From the NCBI GenBank assembly GCA_902778175.1, contig CACYWT010000003.1, positions 1 through 64,000 on the forward strand: 64,000 bases of DNA, written 5' to 3'. The notes under the pieces are model-generated. The model saw only the letters and a list, made by a program, of their open reading frames with translations. It had not been told where the DNA came from and searched no databases. Within the stretch, counting starts at the first letter, position 1, and each line of letters opens with the position of its first letter. Positions 35,186-44,021 of the stretch are shown here, in pieces. This DNA is from an uncultured Ruminococcus sp. Lineage in GTDB: Bacteria > Bacillota > Clostridia > Oscillospirales > Acutalibacteraceae. The position numbers and the translations under genes are program-made.

Positions 35186-36598
35186 ATGTCTGAATTACAC
35201 GATGAATGCGGTGTTTTCGGTATTTATAAAAACGACAGTGAAACCGATATAGTCGAGGAGACCTATCTTTCTCTTTATGCGATCCAGCACAGGGGACAGG
35301 TCGGCGCAGGTATTGCCGTTAATAATGAAGGTAAGATAAAATACTACAAGGACTTTGGAATGATTCCCGAAGCTCTTCCCGAAAAGGAACTTGCGCGTCT
35401 GGGAAACGGAAAAATCGCTCTCGGTCATGTAAAATATTCCTCAGGTGAAGCCGTAGATCACGAAAACCTTGCTCCTCTGGTAATGCGCTATATAAAAGGA
35501 CAGCTTGCTATCTGTATGAACGGCGCACTGACAAATTATCAGGACCTTCGTGACGATCTTACTCAGGGAGCGGCTATTTTCCAGTCGAACGGAGATACCG
35601 AGGTCATAGCCTATCTTATAGCAAGAGCAAGGATCAGGGCTGCGTCTATCGAGGAAGCAGTACGGACGGCAGTTGCTCAGCTCAAAGGAGCATATGCTAT
35701 CGTATTGATGTCGCCGTCAAATCTTATCGGTGTGCGTGACCCGAGGGGAATACGTCCTCTTTGTATCGGCAAATTCGGTGACAGTTATGTTCTTGCTTCG
35801 GAATCCTGCGTATTTGACAGCATGGGCGGAGAATTTATCCGTGATGTGGAACCGGGAGAAATGGTCGTTATCGACGAAGAAGGCTTACACAGCTATCAGG
35901 GTGAACGCGCAGAAAAAACAGCATTGTGTCTTTTTGAATATGTGTATTTTTCAAGACCCGACAGTGTTGTGGACGGCGTTTCCGTAAATCTTGCCAGACA
36001 AAGAGCCGGAAAGCTTCTTGCTCGTCAGCATCCGGTCGAAGCCGATCTTGTATGCGGTGTGCCTGACTGCGGCATAGCTGCGGCTATCGGGTATTCAATG
36101 GAATCCGGTATAAGATATGCAACTGGTCTGGTCAAGAATAAATATATAGGCAGAGCTTTCAATAACCGTAAAAGAAATACGGAATATCTTATGCGGATCA
36201 AGCTCAATGCGCTCAAACATGATGTTGAGGGAAAGAGAGTTATCGTTATTGACGACTCTATCCTTAAAGGAAAAACAAGCCGTCATATTGTTGAACTGCT
36301 CAGGGCAGCCGGCGCAAAGGAAGTTCATATGCGAATCGCTTCTCCGATGTTCCGTAATACCTGTTATCTGAACAGCGATACGACTCCTAAGGAAGACCTT
36401 ATTGCTTCGACAAAAAGCGTTGAGGAAATATGCGAATATATAGGCGCGGACAGTCTTGGATTCCTTTCGTCCGAAAGTCTTCCGGAAATCGCAAAGGAAT
36501 GTCATCTTGATTTCTGCGATGCCTGTTTTACAGGAAATTATCCGCTGGATGTTTCAAATACTTCCCGTGTGGATAAGTATTCTAAAAAAATCAAATAA
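35186..36598 (+). CDS. purF: Amidophosphoribosyltransferase (PurF)
   Basis: First committed step of purine synthesis: makes phosphoribosylamine from PRPP and glutamine. After a 7-residue leader the catalytic Cys8 begins the Ntn glutaminase (CGVFGIYKN), followed by YAIQHRGQVGAGI. The phosphoribosyltransferase half has the PRPP loop VIVIDDSILKGKTSRHIVELL. C-terminal cysteines that bind a [4Fe-4S] cluster in Bacillus-type PurF are likely Cys246-type CLFEYVYFSRPD and the late DFCDACFTG. 470 residues is normal. Confidence 0.97.
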   Translation: MSELHDECGVFGIYKNDSETDIVEETYLSLYAIQHRGQVGAGIAVNNEGKIKYYKDFGMIPEALPEKELARLGNGKIALGHVKYSSGEAVDHENLAPLVMRYIKGQLAICMNGALTNYQDLRDDLTQGAAIFQSNGDTEVIAYLIARARIRAASIEEAVRTAVAQLKGAYAIVLMSPSNLIGVRDPRGIRPLCIGKFGDSYVLASESCVFDSMGGEFIRDVEPGEMVVIDEEGLHSYQGERAEKTALCLFEYVYFSRPDSVVDGVSVNLARQRAGKLLARQHPVEADLVCGVPDCGIAAAIGYSMESGIRYATGLVKNKYIGRAFNNRKRNTEYLMRIKLNALKHDVEGKRVIVIDDSILKGKTSRHIVELLRAAGAKEVHMRIASPMFRNTCYLNSDTTPKEDLIASTKSVEEICEYIGADSLGFLSSESLPEIAKECHLDFCDACFTGNYPLDVSNTSRVDKYSKKIK

Positions 36599-36628
36599 AA
36601 TACGGCACAGCCGTTTTGGAGGTATAAT

Positions 36629-37672
36629 ATGAAAAGCTTCAGTGACAGCTATAAAGCAGCAGGTGTTGACGTTACTGCCGGTTACAGATCGGTAGAGCTT
36701 ATGAAGGAGCACGTTGCAAAAACCATGACAAAGGGTGTGCTTTCCGGAATAGGCGGTTTCGGCGGTCTTTTTGAGATCGACACAACAGGCATGGAGCAGC
36801 CGGTGCTTGTTTCCGGTACTGACGGTGTCGGAACAAAGCTCAAGGTAGCAATGCTTCTTGATAAGCATGATACTATAGGGATCGACTGTGTTGCAATGTG
36901 TGTCAACGATATAATCTGCTGCGGTGCAAAGCCTCAGTTTTTCCTTGATTATATTGCTATCGGCAAGAATTATCCCGAAAAGGTAGCCGAGATCGTCAAG
37001 GGAGTAGCCGAGGGCTGCGTACAGAGCGGATGCGCGCTCGTCGGCGGCGAAACGGCAGAGCATCCCGGAATGATGCCTGAGGACGAATATGATCTTGCAG
37101 GTTTCTCGGTAGGCGTAGTTGACAAGAAAAAGATACTTGATCACGAAAGCCAGAAGGCAGGGGATATAATGATCGCTATCAAATCAAGCGGTGTTCATTC
37201 CAACGGTTTCTCACTCGTGCGCAAGGTATTCGATATAAGCACAAAGGAAAGCATTTCTGAGTATTATGATAAACTTGGCGCTACTCTCGGAGAAACGCTG
37301 CTTACACCTACAAGAATATATGTCAAGGCTGTTATGGCTCTGATCGACAGCGTAAAAGTAAAATCCATATCCCATATCACCGGCGGCGGCTTTTATGAGA
37401 ATATTCCCCGTTCACTTCCTGAGGGTCTTTCGGCAAAGATCAGACGCAGTGATGTTCAGGTACTTCCGATTTTTGAGCTTATCGCGGAAAAAGGCAATAT
37501 CCCTGAAAGAGATATGTTCAATACTTTCAATATGGGCGTTGGTATGACTGTAGTTGTTGACCGCGCAGATGCTGAAAAAGCTGTTGAGGTTCTTAATGCG
37601 GCAGGCGAGGACGCTTATATTCTCGGAGAGCTTGTTGAAAGCAATGAAGGCGTCATCATTGAGGATATCTGA
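36629..37672 (+). CDS. purM: Phosphoribosylformylglycinamidine cyclo-ligase (PurM)
   Basis: Forms AIR from FGAM with ATP. Family marks are [19 protein letters not shown] at the start, [44 protein letters not shown] and the later [13 protein letters not shown]. 347 residues is normal. It lies 30 nt after purF with its own GGAGG site. purL and purS/purQ, which supply its substrate, are not in the window. Confidence 0.97.
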   Translation: MKSFSDSYKAAGVDVTAGYRSVELMKEHVAKTMTKGVLSGIGGFGGLFEIDTTGMEQPVLVSGTDGVGTKLKVAMLLDKHDTIGIDCVAMCVNDIICCGAKPQFFLDYIAIGKNYPEKVAEIVKGVAEGCVQSGCALVGGETAEHPGMMPEDEYDLAGFSVGVVDKKKILDHESQKAGDIMIAIKSSGVHSNGFSLVRKVFDISTKESISEYYDKLGATLGETLLTPTRIYVKAVMALIDSVKVKSISHITGGGFYENIPRSLPEGLSAKIRRSDVQVLPIFELIAEKGNIPERDMFNTFNMGVGMTVVVDRADAEKAVEVLNAAGEDAYILGELVESNEGVIIEDI

Positions 37673-37721
37673 GAGATCTCAAATTGTCCCGGTTCCGTCC
37701 GGGGAAAGGAAATCTGAATAA

Positions 37722-38348
37722 ATGAAAAATATTATCGTTCTTGTTTCAGGCGGCGGAACCAATCTTCAGGCGCTTATTGACGCACAGGAGAGCGGAAAGA
37801 TCAGAGGCGGCAAAATCACCTGCGTGATCTCATCAAAGCCTGACGCATATGCTCTGGAACGGGCAAAAAAACACGGAATAGCCACAAGAGTTATTTCAAG
37901 AAAAGAATACTGTGACGTAAGCTCATACAGCAAAGCGATACTCGACGCATTGAATGAAGAAAAAGCTGATCTTGTTGTATATGCAGGCTTTATGACGATT
38001 CTTGATGAGCAGGTTGTAAAAGCATATCCCAATCGTATGATGAATGTTCACCCTGCGCTGATCCCCAGCTTTTGCGGAAAGGGATATTACGGTCTGAGAG
38101 TGCATGAAGAAGCACTCAGAAAAGGAGTCAAGCTTACCGGAGCAACTGTACATTTTGTTACCGAGGTATGTGACGGCGGACCCATAATCCTGCAAAAGGC
38201 TGTTGAAGTCCAAAGCGGAGATACACCCGAGATCCTTCAGAAAAGAGTAATGGAGCAAGCCGAATGGAAGATACTTCCGCAGGCGGTATCACTTTTTTGT
38301 GAGGATAAGCTTGAGGTGCGTGACGAAATCGTTTATATAAAAAACTGA
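37722..38348 (+). CDS. purN: Phosphoribosylglycinamide formyltransferase (PurN)
   Basis: Transfers formyl from 10-formyl-THF to GAR. The start IIVLVSGGGTNLQALIDA and the catalytic Asn/His/Asp set in MNVHPALIPSF and TGATVHFVTEVCDGGPI are clear. Length 208 is normal. The 49-nt gap after purM contains a small GC-rich hairpin (37688-37703) and the ribosome site. Confidence 0.96.
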   Translation: MKNIIVLVSGGGTNLQALIDAQESGKIRGGKITCVISSKPDAYALERAKKHGIATRVISRKEYCDVSSYSKAILDALNEEKADLVVYAGFMTILDEQVVKAYPNRMMNVHPALIPSFCGKGYYGLRVHEEALRKGVKLTGATVHFVTEVCDGGPIILQKAVEVQSGDTPEILQKRVMEQAEWKILPQAVSLFCEDKLEVRDEIVYIKN

Positions 38349-38364
38349 GAAAGGAAGTTTTAAG

Positions 38365-39072
38365 ATGGTTGATTTAAAAACAGAGATATCGTCTACCACT
38401 TATCCGGGACGCGGTATTATAATCGGAAAAAGTGAAGACGGTAAAAAAGCAGTTATCGGTTACTTTATTATGGGCAGAAGCACCAACAGCAGAAACAGAG
38501 TTTTTGTCAAGGAAGGCGATGATCTGAAAACACAGGCGTTCGACCCGTCACAGCTTGTTGATCCTTCGCTTATCATATATGCTCCGGTACGCACTCTTGA
38601 CGGACAGACAGTCGTTACCAACGGCGACCAGACAGATACAGTCAGAGATTTCATACTCTCCGGCAAAACCTTTGAGGAAGCTTTAAGAACCAGAACATTC
38701 GAGCCTGATCCGCCGAACTTTACCCCCAGAATTTCCGGCATACTCGAATTTGCCGACGGGGATTTCTCATATAAAATGTCTATTCTCAAGAGCAACGAGG
38801 GTAAGGAAGAATCTGCGCTTCGTTTCTTCTATGAATATGCTCAGCCTCTTGCCGGTCAGGGACATTTCATTCACACCTACAAGTGTGACGGAAACCCGAT
38901 CCCGTCATTTGAAGGAGAACCCACTTCCGTAAATATCAGCGGCGATATAGATACGTTTACAAATGATGTATGGAGTTCTCTTAATGAGGATAACAAGGTA
39001 TCCCTTTATACGAGATTTATTGATCTTGCAACCGGCGGATTCGAGGACAGAATAATCAATAAAAATGTTTGA
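38365..39072 (+). CDS. purO: IMP cyclohydrolase, PurO-type (standalone)
   Basis: Closes FAICAR to IMP, the last step of the pathway. The start SSTTYPGRGIIIGKSEDG with YFIMGRSTNSRNRVF is the signature of the archaeal-type IMP cyclohydrolase family (PF07826-like), unrelated to the N-terminal domain of PurH. 235 residues. It sits next to a transformylase-only PurH, so the two together replace the usual bifunctional enzyme. The symbol follows the archaeal name. Confidence 0.85.
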   Translation: MVDLKTEISSTTYPGRGIIIGKSEDGKKAVIGYFIMGRSTNSRNRVFVKEGDDLKTQAFDPSQLVDPSLIIYAPVRTLDGQTVVTNGDQTDTVRDFILSGKTFEEALRTRTFEPDPPNFTPRISGILEFADGDFSYKMSILKSNEGKEESALRFFYEYAQPLAGQGHFIHTYKCDGNPIPSFEGEPTSVNISGDIDTFTNDVWSSLNEDNKVSLYTRFIDLATGGFEDRIINKNV

Positions 39073-39115
39073 TCTTATGACCGGATAACATTCCGGCAGA
39101 AAGGGGAAATAAGAA

Positions 39116-40291
39116 ATGAACGAACTGGAACTGAAATACGGCTGTAATCCTAATCAGAAGCCTTCAAGGATATATATGGAGAATGGCAGCGAGCTGCCTG
39201 TTACGGTGCTTAACGGCAGACCGGGTTATATCAATTTTCTTGACGCATTCAACAGCTGGCAGCTCGTCAGCGAGCTTAAAGCGGCGACCGGACTTCCGGC
39301 AGCAGCTTCCTTCAAGCACGTCAGCCCTGCCGGCGCAGCAGTAGCTACAGAGCTCAGCGATACGCTCAGGAAAATATATTTTGTTGACGATCTGGAGCTT
39401 TCTCCGATCGCAAGCGCTTATGCAAAAGCAAGGGGCGCAGACAGAATGTCATCATACGGTGACTGGGTAGCGCTTTCTGATACCTGTGATAAAGAAACCG
39501 CGCTTCTCCTCAAGAGAGAAGTATCCGACGGCATCATCGCTCCCGATTATACCGATGAGGCGCTTGAGATACTCAAATCAAAGCGCAAGGGTACATATAA
39601 TGTCGTAAAGATTGATCCTTCATATGTTCCGGCAGCTGTCGAGCATAAGCAGGTTTACGGTATAACCTTTGAGCAGGGCAGAAATGATCTGAAGATAGAT
39701 GCTGATATGCTTAAAAATATCGTGACCGATAATAAAGAATTTACAGACGAAGCAAAGCGCGATCTTATCATTGCGCTTATAACTCTCAAATATACCCAGT
39801 CCAATTCGGTATGCTATGCAAAGGACGGTCAGGCTATCGGCGTCGGCGCAGGTCAGCAGTCAAGGATCCACTGCACAAGACTTGCAGGCAACAAGGCGGA
39901 TATCTGGTATCTGCGTCAGTGTCCGAAGGTTCTCGCATTGCCGTTCAGAGATGATATTCGCAGACCTGACAGAGATAATACAATAGATGTATATATTTCA
40001 GATGATTATGAAGATGTACTTGCAGACGGCGTATGGGAGCAGTTCTTTACCGTTAAGCCCGAGCCTTTGACAAGAGAGGAAAAGAAACAGTGGCTTTCGA
40101 CATTCAGCGGAGTTTCACTCGGATCAGATGCATTCTTCCCGTTCGGAGATAATATCGAAAGAGCAAAGCGCAGCGGTGTTCAGTATATTGCACAGCCCGG
40201 CGGCTCGATCCGTGACGATAATGTAATAGATACCTGTAATAAATACGGCATGACAATGGCATTTACCGGTATCCGTCTGTTCCATCATTGA
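39116..40291 (+). CDS. purH: AICAR formyltransferase (PurH C-terminal domain only)
   Basis: Formylates AICAR to FAICAR. The 391-residue protein matches only the transformylase half of PurH: KYGCNPNQKPSRIY at the start, the catalytic Lys-His in ASFKHVSPAGAA, LKYTQSNSVCYAKDGQAIGV and GAGQQSRIHCTRLAG. The N-terminal cyclohydrolase half (MGS-like fold) is absent, and this job is taken by the gene upstream. 43 nt separate the two genes, containing a short hairpin and a GGGG-type ribosome site. Confidence 0.92.
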   Translation: MNELELKYGCNPNQKPSRIYMENGSELPVTVLNGRPGYINFLDAFNSWQLVSELKAATGLPAAASFKHVSPAGAAVATELSDTLRKIYFVDDLELSPIASAYAKARGADRMSSYGDWVALSDTCDKETALLLKREVSDGIIAPDYTDEALEILKSKRKGTYNVVKIDPSYVPAAVEHKQVYGITFEQGRNDLKIDADMLKNIVTDNKEFTDEAKRDLIIALITLKYTQSNSVCYAKDGQAIGVGAGQQSRIHCTRLAGNKADIWYLRQCPKVLALPFRDDIRRPDRDNTIDVYISDDYEDVLADGVWEQFFTVKPEPLTREEKKQWLSTFSGVSLGSDAFFPFGDNIERAKRSGVQYIAQPGGSIRDDNVIDTCNKYGMTMAFTGIRLFHH

Positions 40292-40305
40292 TCGGAGGTA
40301 AATAT

Positions 40306-41571
40306 ATGAAAATTCTTGTTGTCGGCAGCGGCGGACGTGAGCATACGATAATCCGTAAGCTGAAGGAAAGCCCCCGTGTCGAAAAGATATATGCTGCCCC
40401 CGGAAACGGCGGTATTTCGAGAGATGCGCAGTGTGTTGCCATCGGAGCAATGGATAAGGAGGGCGTGGCTGAATTTGCCAAAGAAAACGGAATTGATCTT
40501 GTTTTCGTAGCGCCTGATGATCCGCTTGCTGACGGAATGGTCGATACGCTTACCGGAAAAGGTATCCGTGCTTTCGGACCTGTTGCATCTGCCGCAATAA
40601 TTGAAGGAAGTAAGGTTTTTTCAAAAAATCTTATGAAAAAATATGGTATTCCTACAGCAGGATATGAAGTATTTGTTGATCCTGCAAAAGCGATGGAATA
40701 TATTGAATCGAAGAATAAGTATCCTGTTGTTATCAAGGCGGATGGTCTTGCTCTCGGCAAAGGCGTTATCATAGCGTCAGACCATGATGAGGCTGCTGCT
40801 GCCGTAAAGGAAATAATGGAGGATAAGAAATTCGGAGATTCAGGCAATAATGTTGTTGTCGAAGAATTTCTTACCGGTCCGGAAGTGTCGGTTCTTGCAT
40901 TTACAGACGGTAAAGTTGTAAAGCCGATGGTTTCATCAAAGGATCATAAAAGGGCATATGACAATGACGAAGGACTCAATACCGGCGGAATGGGAACAAT
41001 AAGCCCGAATCCGTATTATACCGATGAAATTGCGGAGATCTGCCGCAAAACTATCTTTGAACCTACCATCGCGGCTATGAACAGCGAAGGAAGGACCTTC
41101 AAGGGCTGTCTGTATTTTGGTCTTATGATAACCCCCGACGGTCCGAAGGTGATCGAATATAATGCGCGTTTCGGTGATCCCGAAGCACAGGTTGTTCTTC
41201 CAAGACTGAAAACTGATCTTGTGGATATCATTGAAGCTGTAATTGATGAAAGACTCAGTGAAATAGATATACAGTGGAGCGAAGAAGCAACTGCCTGCGT
41301 AGTAATGGCTTCCGGCGGATATCCCCTTGCATACAAGAAGGGTCTTGAAATAAGCGGACTTGATGAAAACGGTCAGGTTGAGGGAGCAACAGTGTATCAT
41401 GCAGGAACAAAGTATGAAAACGGTAAGTTCCTGACAAACGGCGGTCGTGTACTAGGTATCACGGCTTCCGGAAAGACGCTTGACGAAGCTCTTGCCAAGG
41501 CTTACAATGCTGTCGGAAAGATCAGCTTTGAGGGCGCTCATTACCGCAGGGATATCGGAAAGACAAAATAA
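40306..41571 (+). CDS. purD: Phosphoribosylamine-glycine ligase (PurD)
   Basis: Joins phosphoribosylamine and glycine with ATP to give GAR. The N-terminal motif MKILVVGSGGREHTIIRKL and the ATP-grasp core, including VVIKADGLALGKGVIIA and LYFGLMITPDGPKVIEYNAR then FGDPEAQVVLPRL, are typical. I choose ATG 40306, 7 nt after CGGAGG, giving 421 residues; the TTG at 40288 precedes that site. It is the last gene of the purine operon. Confidence 0.97.
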   Translation: MKILVVGSGGREHTIIRKLKESPRVEKIYAAPGNGGISRDAQCVAIGAMDKEGVAEFAKENGIDLVFVAPDDPLADGMVDTLTGKGIRAFGPVASAAIIEGSKVFSKNLMKKYGIPTAGYEVFVDPAKAMEYIESKNKYPVVIKADGLALGKGVIIASDHDEAAAAVKEIMEDKKFGDSGNNVVVEEFLTGPEVSVLAFTDGKVVKPMVSSKDHKRAYDNDEGLNTGGMGTISPNPYYTDEIAEICRKTIFEPTIAAMNSEGRTFKGCLYFGLMITPDGPKVIEYNARFGDPEAQVVLPRLKTDLVDIIEAVIDERLSEIDIQWSEEATACVVMASGGYPLAYKKGLEISGLDENGQVEGATVYHAGTKYENGKFLTNGGRVLGITASGKTLDEALAKAYNAVGKISFEGAHYRRDIGKTK

Positions 41572-41581
41572 TGATCATATC

Positions 41582-41620
41582 ACTCCGGGTCACGGAATCA
41601 TATCCGTCCCGGAGTTTTTG
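41582..41620 (+). terminator. Terminator of the purine operon
   Basis: Outer stem 41582-41589 with 41608-41615 and inner stem 41592-41596 with 41603-41607, separated by a 2-nt bulge, then five T. It starts 11 nt after the purD stop. Confidence 0.9.
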
Positions 41621-41653
41621 TTTATTTTTTACGTTTTTTCCTTAATTTATAGC

Positions 41654-41682
41654 TATACATTTTAATAGTTTTGTTGTATAAT
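41654..41682 (+). promoter_or_regulatory. Probable promoter of the IS66-like gene
   Basis: TATAAT at 41677-41682, 17 nt after TATACA (41654-41659, 4 of 6 to consensus). The expected transcript start is around 41689, so the leader is at most about 33 nt. It follows the purine terminator and implies separate expression. Confidence 0.55.
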
Positions 41683-41721
41683 TTAATCATGCTGGACGAA
41701 AAAACTTTAAAAGAGAAAACT

Positions 41722-43341
41722 ATGATTATTACCCGTAAAGAGTATCAAAGGCTTGTGGACACAGCAAAAGCATATGAAATACTCAAGGATAAGAATCAGA
41801 GTCTTACTCTCGAAAACAAGACCCTTCTTTCCGATAATATCAGGCTCAGAAGGGTAGCAGAAGCGGATATTGAAGAAAAAAGACTGATGATCGCTGACAG
41901 ATTCGACCGTATATTAAACGAAGCCGAATTAATATTTGACAGGGAGGAAGTACGGACAGGTACAGAAAAACTTAAAGAGAACAGCGATAAAGAAGTCGAT
42001 TGGATCATCAGGGAAATGCGCAGTCTTCCGCCCAATGATGAACTTGACGATAATCTTCAATATGAATTTATCCGTGTACAATATCTGAAAAAGCAGTCTG
42101 TCTGTCCGTTCTGCAGCCGGAAGATGATAATAGACAATGAATTTCCGGTTACGGTTCTGAAAAAGACAGGACATCATGCTTTGCTGACTGATGAGATCTT
42201 CACAGGAATAAAATGCAGGAACTGCAATCATAAGCTGAAAAATATGTATGAATTTACAAGGTTTATCAATCCGGTGATCCATAATATCCACGTCGAACCT
42301 GAGATCCCGGCTGATCTTATTACCTGTAAGTTTGCTCATAAGGAATCCCTGCTCCATCAGGAATTGAGTTGGTCAGAGATGGGCTTGGAGCTTTCACACG
42401 CATCAATGGCTTTATGGATAAAAGAGGTATGTGAAAAATGGATCATTTCCGTTTATGAAAGCTACCGTTCTGCTCTGCTTGAAGAAAAAATGATATGCGC
42501 TGATGTGTACAAGATCTACGGATATGAATTAGGCAATAATGATATTTCCCTGAAAGGCAAGAAGCCTATGTATCTCTGGATATACCGTACCCCCGGCAGA
42601 TCAAAAAGGAAAATGATCATTTTTGAAATTTCAGACAGTGATGACAGTATTCATTCATCGTCCTTTCTTAATGGGTACAAGGGAATGATCCATACTGAAT
42701 CGCCGGAAGCATTTGAGTCAGCCGGCAGGAAATATCGTATACTTCCTTTATGGGAAAATGTCCGTCTGCTTTTTGAAAATGCGCTTGATTCGCTACATCC
42801 GCGCAGCCAGAAGGAATCCCTTGCGAAAAAAGGACTTGAGCTTTGCGATAAGCTTTCCCTTCTTGAGGATAACTTTATCGGTTCTGATGATGATATAAGA
42901 ATGCAGCTCAGATTATCAAAATGCAAGCCTGTGACCGACAAGCTTTTATCAATTGCCCGTGAGTTTATACTGAATGAGGCTGATCCGGAAATGAAAGGCC
43001 GTACAAGCAAAGCGATAGATTTCATTTGCAGATATGAAAAGGAACTTGAATATTATTATAAATATCCAGAGGTGGACACTGACAATTCATGGTGCCGCAA
43101 TGCCGCGTCAGAGTTTACCGACAGTGAAAACGGCTGGATCGTAATAAACACAAAAAGCGGCCACCGTTTTTCCGCAATGCTTTGCAGTATAATGAAAACA
43201 CTGCAGATAAATGATATCAATTCGGATCGTTTTCTGACATTTTGCATGAAGGTATTGGCAAATCCGCAGGTCGGAACAGATAAAAGCAGTTTCCTTCCGT
43301 GGAACGTACCGCCTGAATGTTGTGAATTATATGAAATATAA
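41722..43341 (+). CDS. IS66 TnpC-like protein without catalytic residues (putative domesticated transposase)
   Basis: Numbering is from ATG 41722 (539 residues). The order of parts is that of IS66 transposases: coiled coil (about 1-60), a C-x2-C ... C-x2-C zinc ribbon (Cys128, Cys131, Cys165, Cys168), a helical region with LITCKFAHKESLLHQELSWSE and LSHASMALWIKEVCEKW, then the core with MYLWIYRTPGRSK and the C-terminal YSIIET-like part SAMLCSIMKTLQIND. IS66 motifs ADET, TDGY and NLAERAIRP read ADVY, TESP and WCRNAASEF here, so two of the three catalytic acids are lost or replaced. No tnpA, tnpB or end repeats are seen. An ATG at 41689 is an alternative, possibly leaderless, start. Homology is by motif reading. 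Confidence 0.8.
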   Translation: MIITRKEYQRLVDTAKAYEILKDKNQSLTLENKTLLSDNIRLRRVAEADIEEKRLMIADRFDRILNEAELIFDREEVRTGTEKLKENSDKEVDWIIREMRSLPPNDELDDNLQYEFIRVQYLKKQSVCPFCSRKMIIDNEFPVTVLKKTGHHALLTDEIFTGIKCRNCNHKLKNMYEFTRFINPVIHNIHVEPEIPADLITCKFAHKESLLHQELSWSEMGLELSHASMALWIKEVCEKWIISVYESYRSALLEEKMICADVYKIYGYELGNNDISLKGKKPMYLWIYRTPGRSKRKMIIFEISDSDDSIHSSSFLNGYKGMIHTESPEAFESAGRKYRILPLWENVRLLFENALDSLHPRSQKESLAKKGLELCDKLSLLEDNFIGSDDDIRMQLRLSKCKPVTDKLLSIAREFILNEADPEMKGRTSKAIDFICRYEKELEYYYKYPEVDTDNSWCRNAASEFTDSENGWIVINTKSGHRFSAMLCSIMKTLQINDINSDRFLTFCMKVLANPQVGTDKSSFLPWNVPPECCELYEI

Positions 43342-43433
43342 AAAATACAGTAAAAACCATTATTTCTATAGTGATTTTTTCCTTTGTTGGTATGACAAAA
43401 TATAAAAAAATTATATAATTTACAAATAAAACC

Positions 43434-43462
43434 TTGTAATTTCGGCATTAAGGCTGTATAAT
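43434..43462 (+). promoter_or_regulatory. Promoter of the hydrogenase operon
   Basis: TTGTAA (43434-43439), 17-nt spacer, TATAAT (43457-43462), 50 bp before the first hydrogenase gene. Confidence 0.8.
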
Positions 43463-43511
43463 ATAATTAATTTCAATTTATAGAAATAATACTTATTAGG
43501 AGGAATATCCT

Positions 43512-44021
43512 ATGGCAGAAACTTCCCTAACTTTCAAGGGGACCCCGGCTCAGGAAGAAAAGCTTAAAGCTGTTATTGAACAGAATAAAGCTCTTCCCGG
43601 AGCACTTTTGCCCGTTCTTCACGAGGCACAGGAGATCTATGGCTATCTCCCGATCGAGGTTCAGCAGATGGTTGCTGACGGTCTCGGCATATCGCTCAGT
43701 GAAGTATACGGCGTTGCGACTTTCTACTCACGCTTCAGCCTGACCCCGAAAGGCAAGCACCAGATCAATGTCTGTCTTGGTACGGCGTGCTATGTAAAAG
43801 GCTCGGATAAGATTCTTGAAGAAGTCGAGAAAAAACTCGGTATCAAGAGCGGAGAATGCACCCCCGATGGTCTTTTCTCGATCGATTCCTGCCGCTGCGT
43901 AGGCGCATGCGGTCTTGCACCGGTCATGATGATCGGTGAAGAGGTTTATGGTAAGCTTACCCCCAAGGAAGTCGGAAAAATTCTTGACAAATACATAAAT
44001 GAGGAAGGGGGACAGCAGTAA
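43512..44021 (+). CDS. hydC: Electron-bifurcating hydrogenase subunit, NuoE-like (HydC/HndA type)
   Basis: A 169-residue thioredoxin-like [2Fe-2S] subunit. The four cluster cysteines are in CLGTACYVKGS and CRCVGACGLAP. VLHEAQEIYGYLPIEVQQMV and GVATFYSRF are family marks of NuoE. As first gene of a NuoE-NuoF-HydA set it is part of the soluble [FeFe]-hydrogenase that couples NADH and ferredoxin to H2. A perfect AGGAGG site lies 8 nt before ATG. It overlaps the next gene by 1 nt. Symbol follows the Thermotoga HydABC naming. Confidence 0.93.
   Translation: MAETSLTFKGTPAQEEKLKAVIEQNKALPGALLPVLHEAQEIYGYLPIEVQQMVADGLGISLSEVYGVATFYSRFSLTPKGKHQINVCLGTACYVKGSDKILEEVEKKLGIKSGECTPDGLFSIDSCRCVGACGLAPVMMIGEEVYGKLTPKEVGKILDKYINEEGGQQ

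Noticed and set aside
41722-43341. Active IS66 insertion sequence
   Set aside because: Two of three catalytic acids are replaced, no tnpA or tnpB lies nearby, and I see no end repeats or target duplication. The gene sits neatly between two operons.
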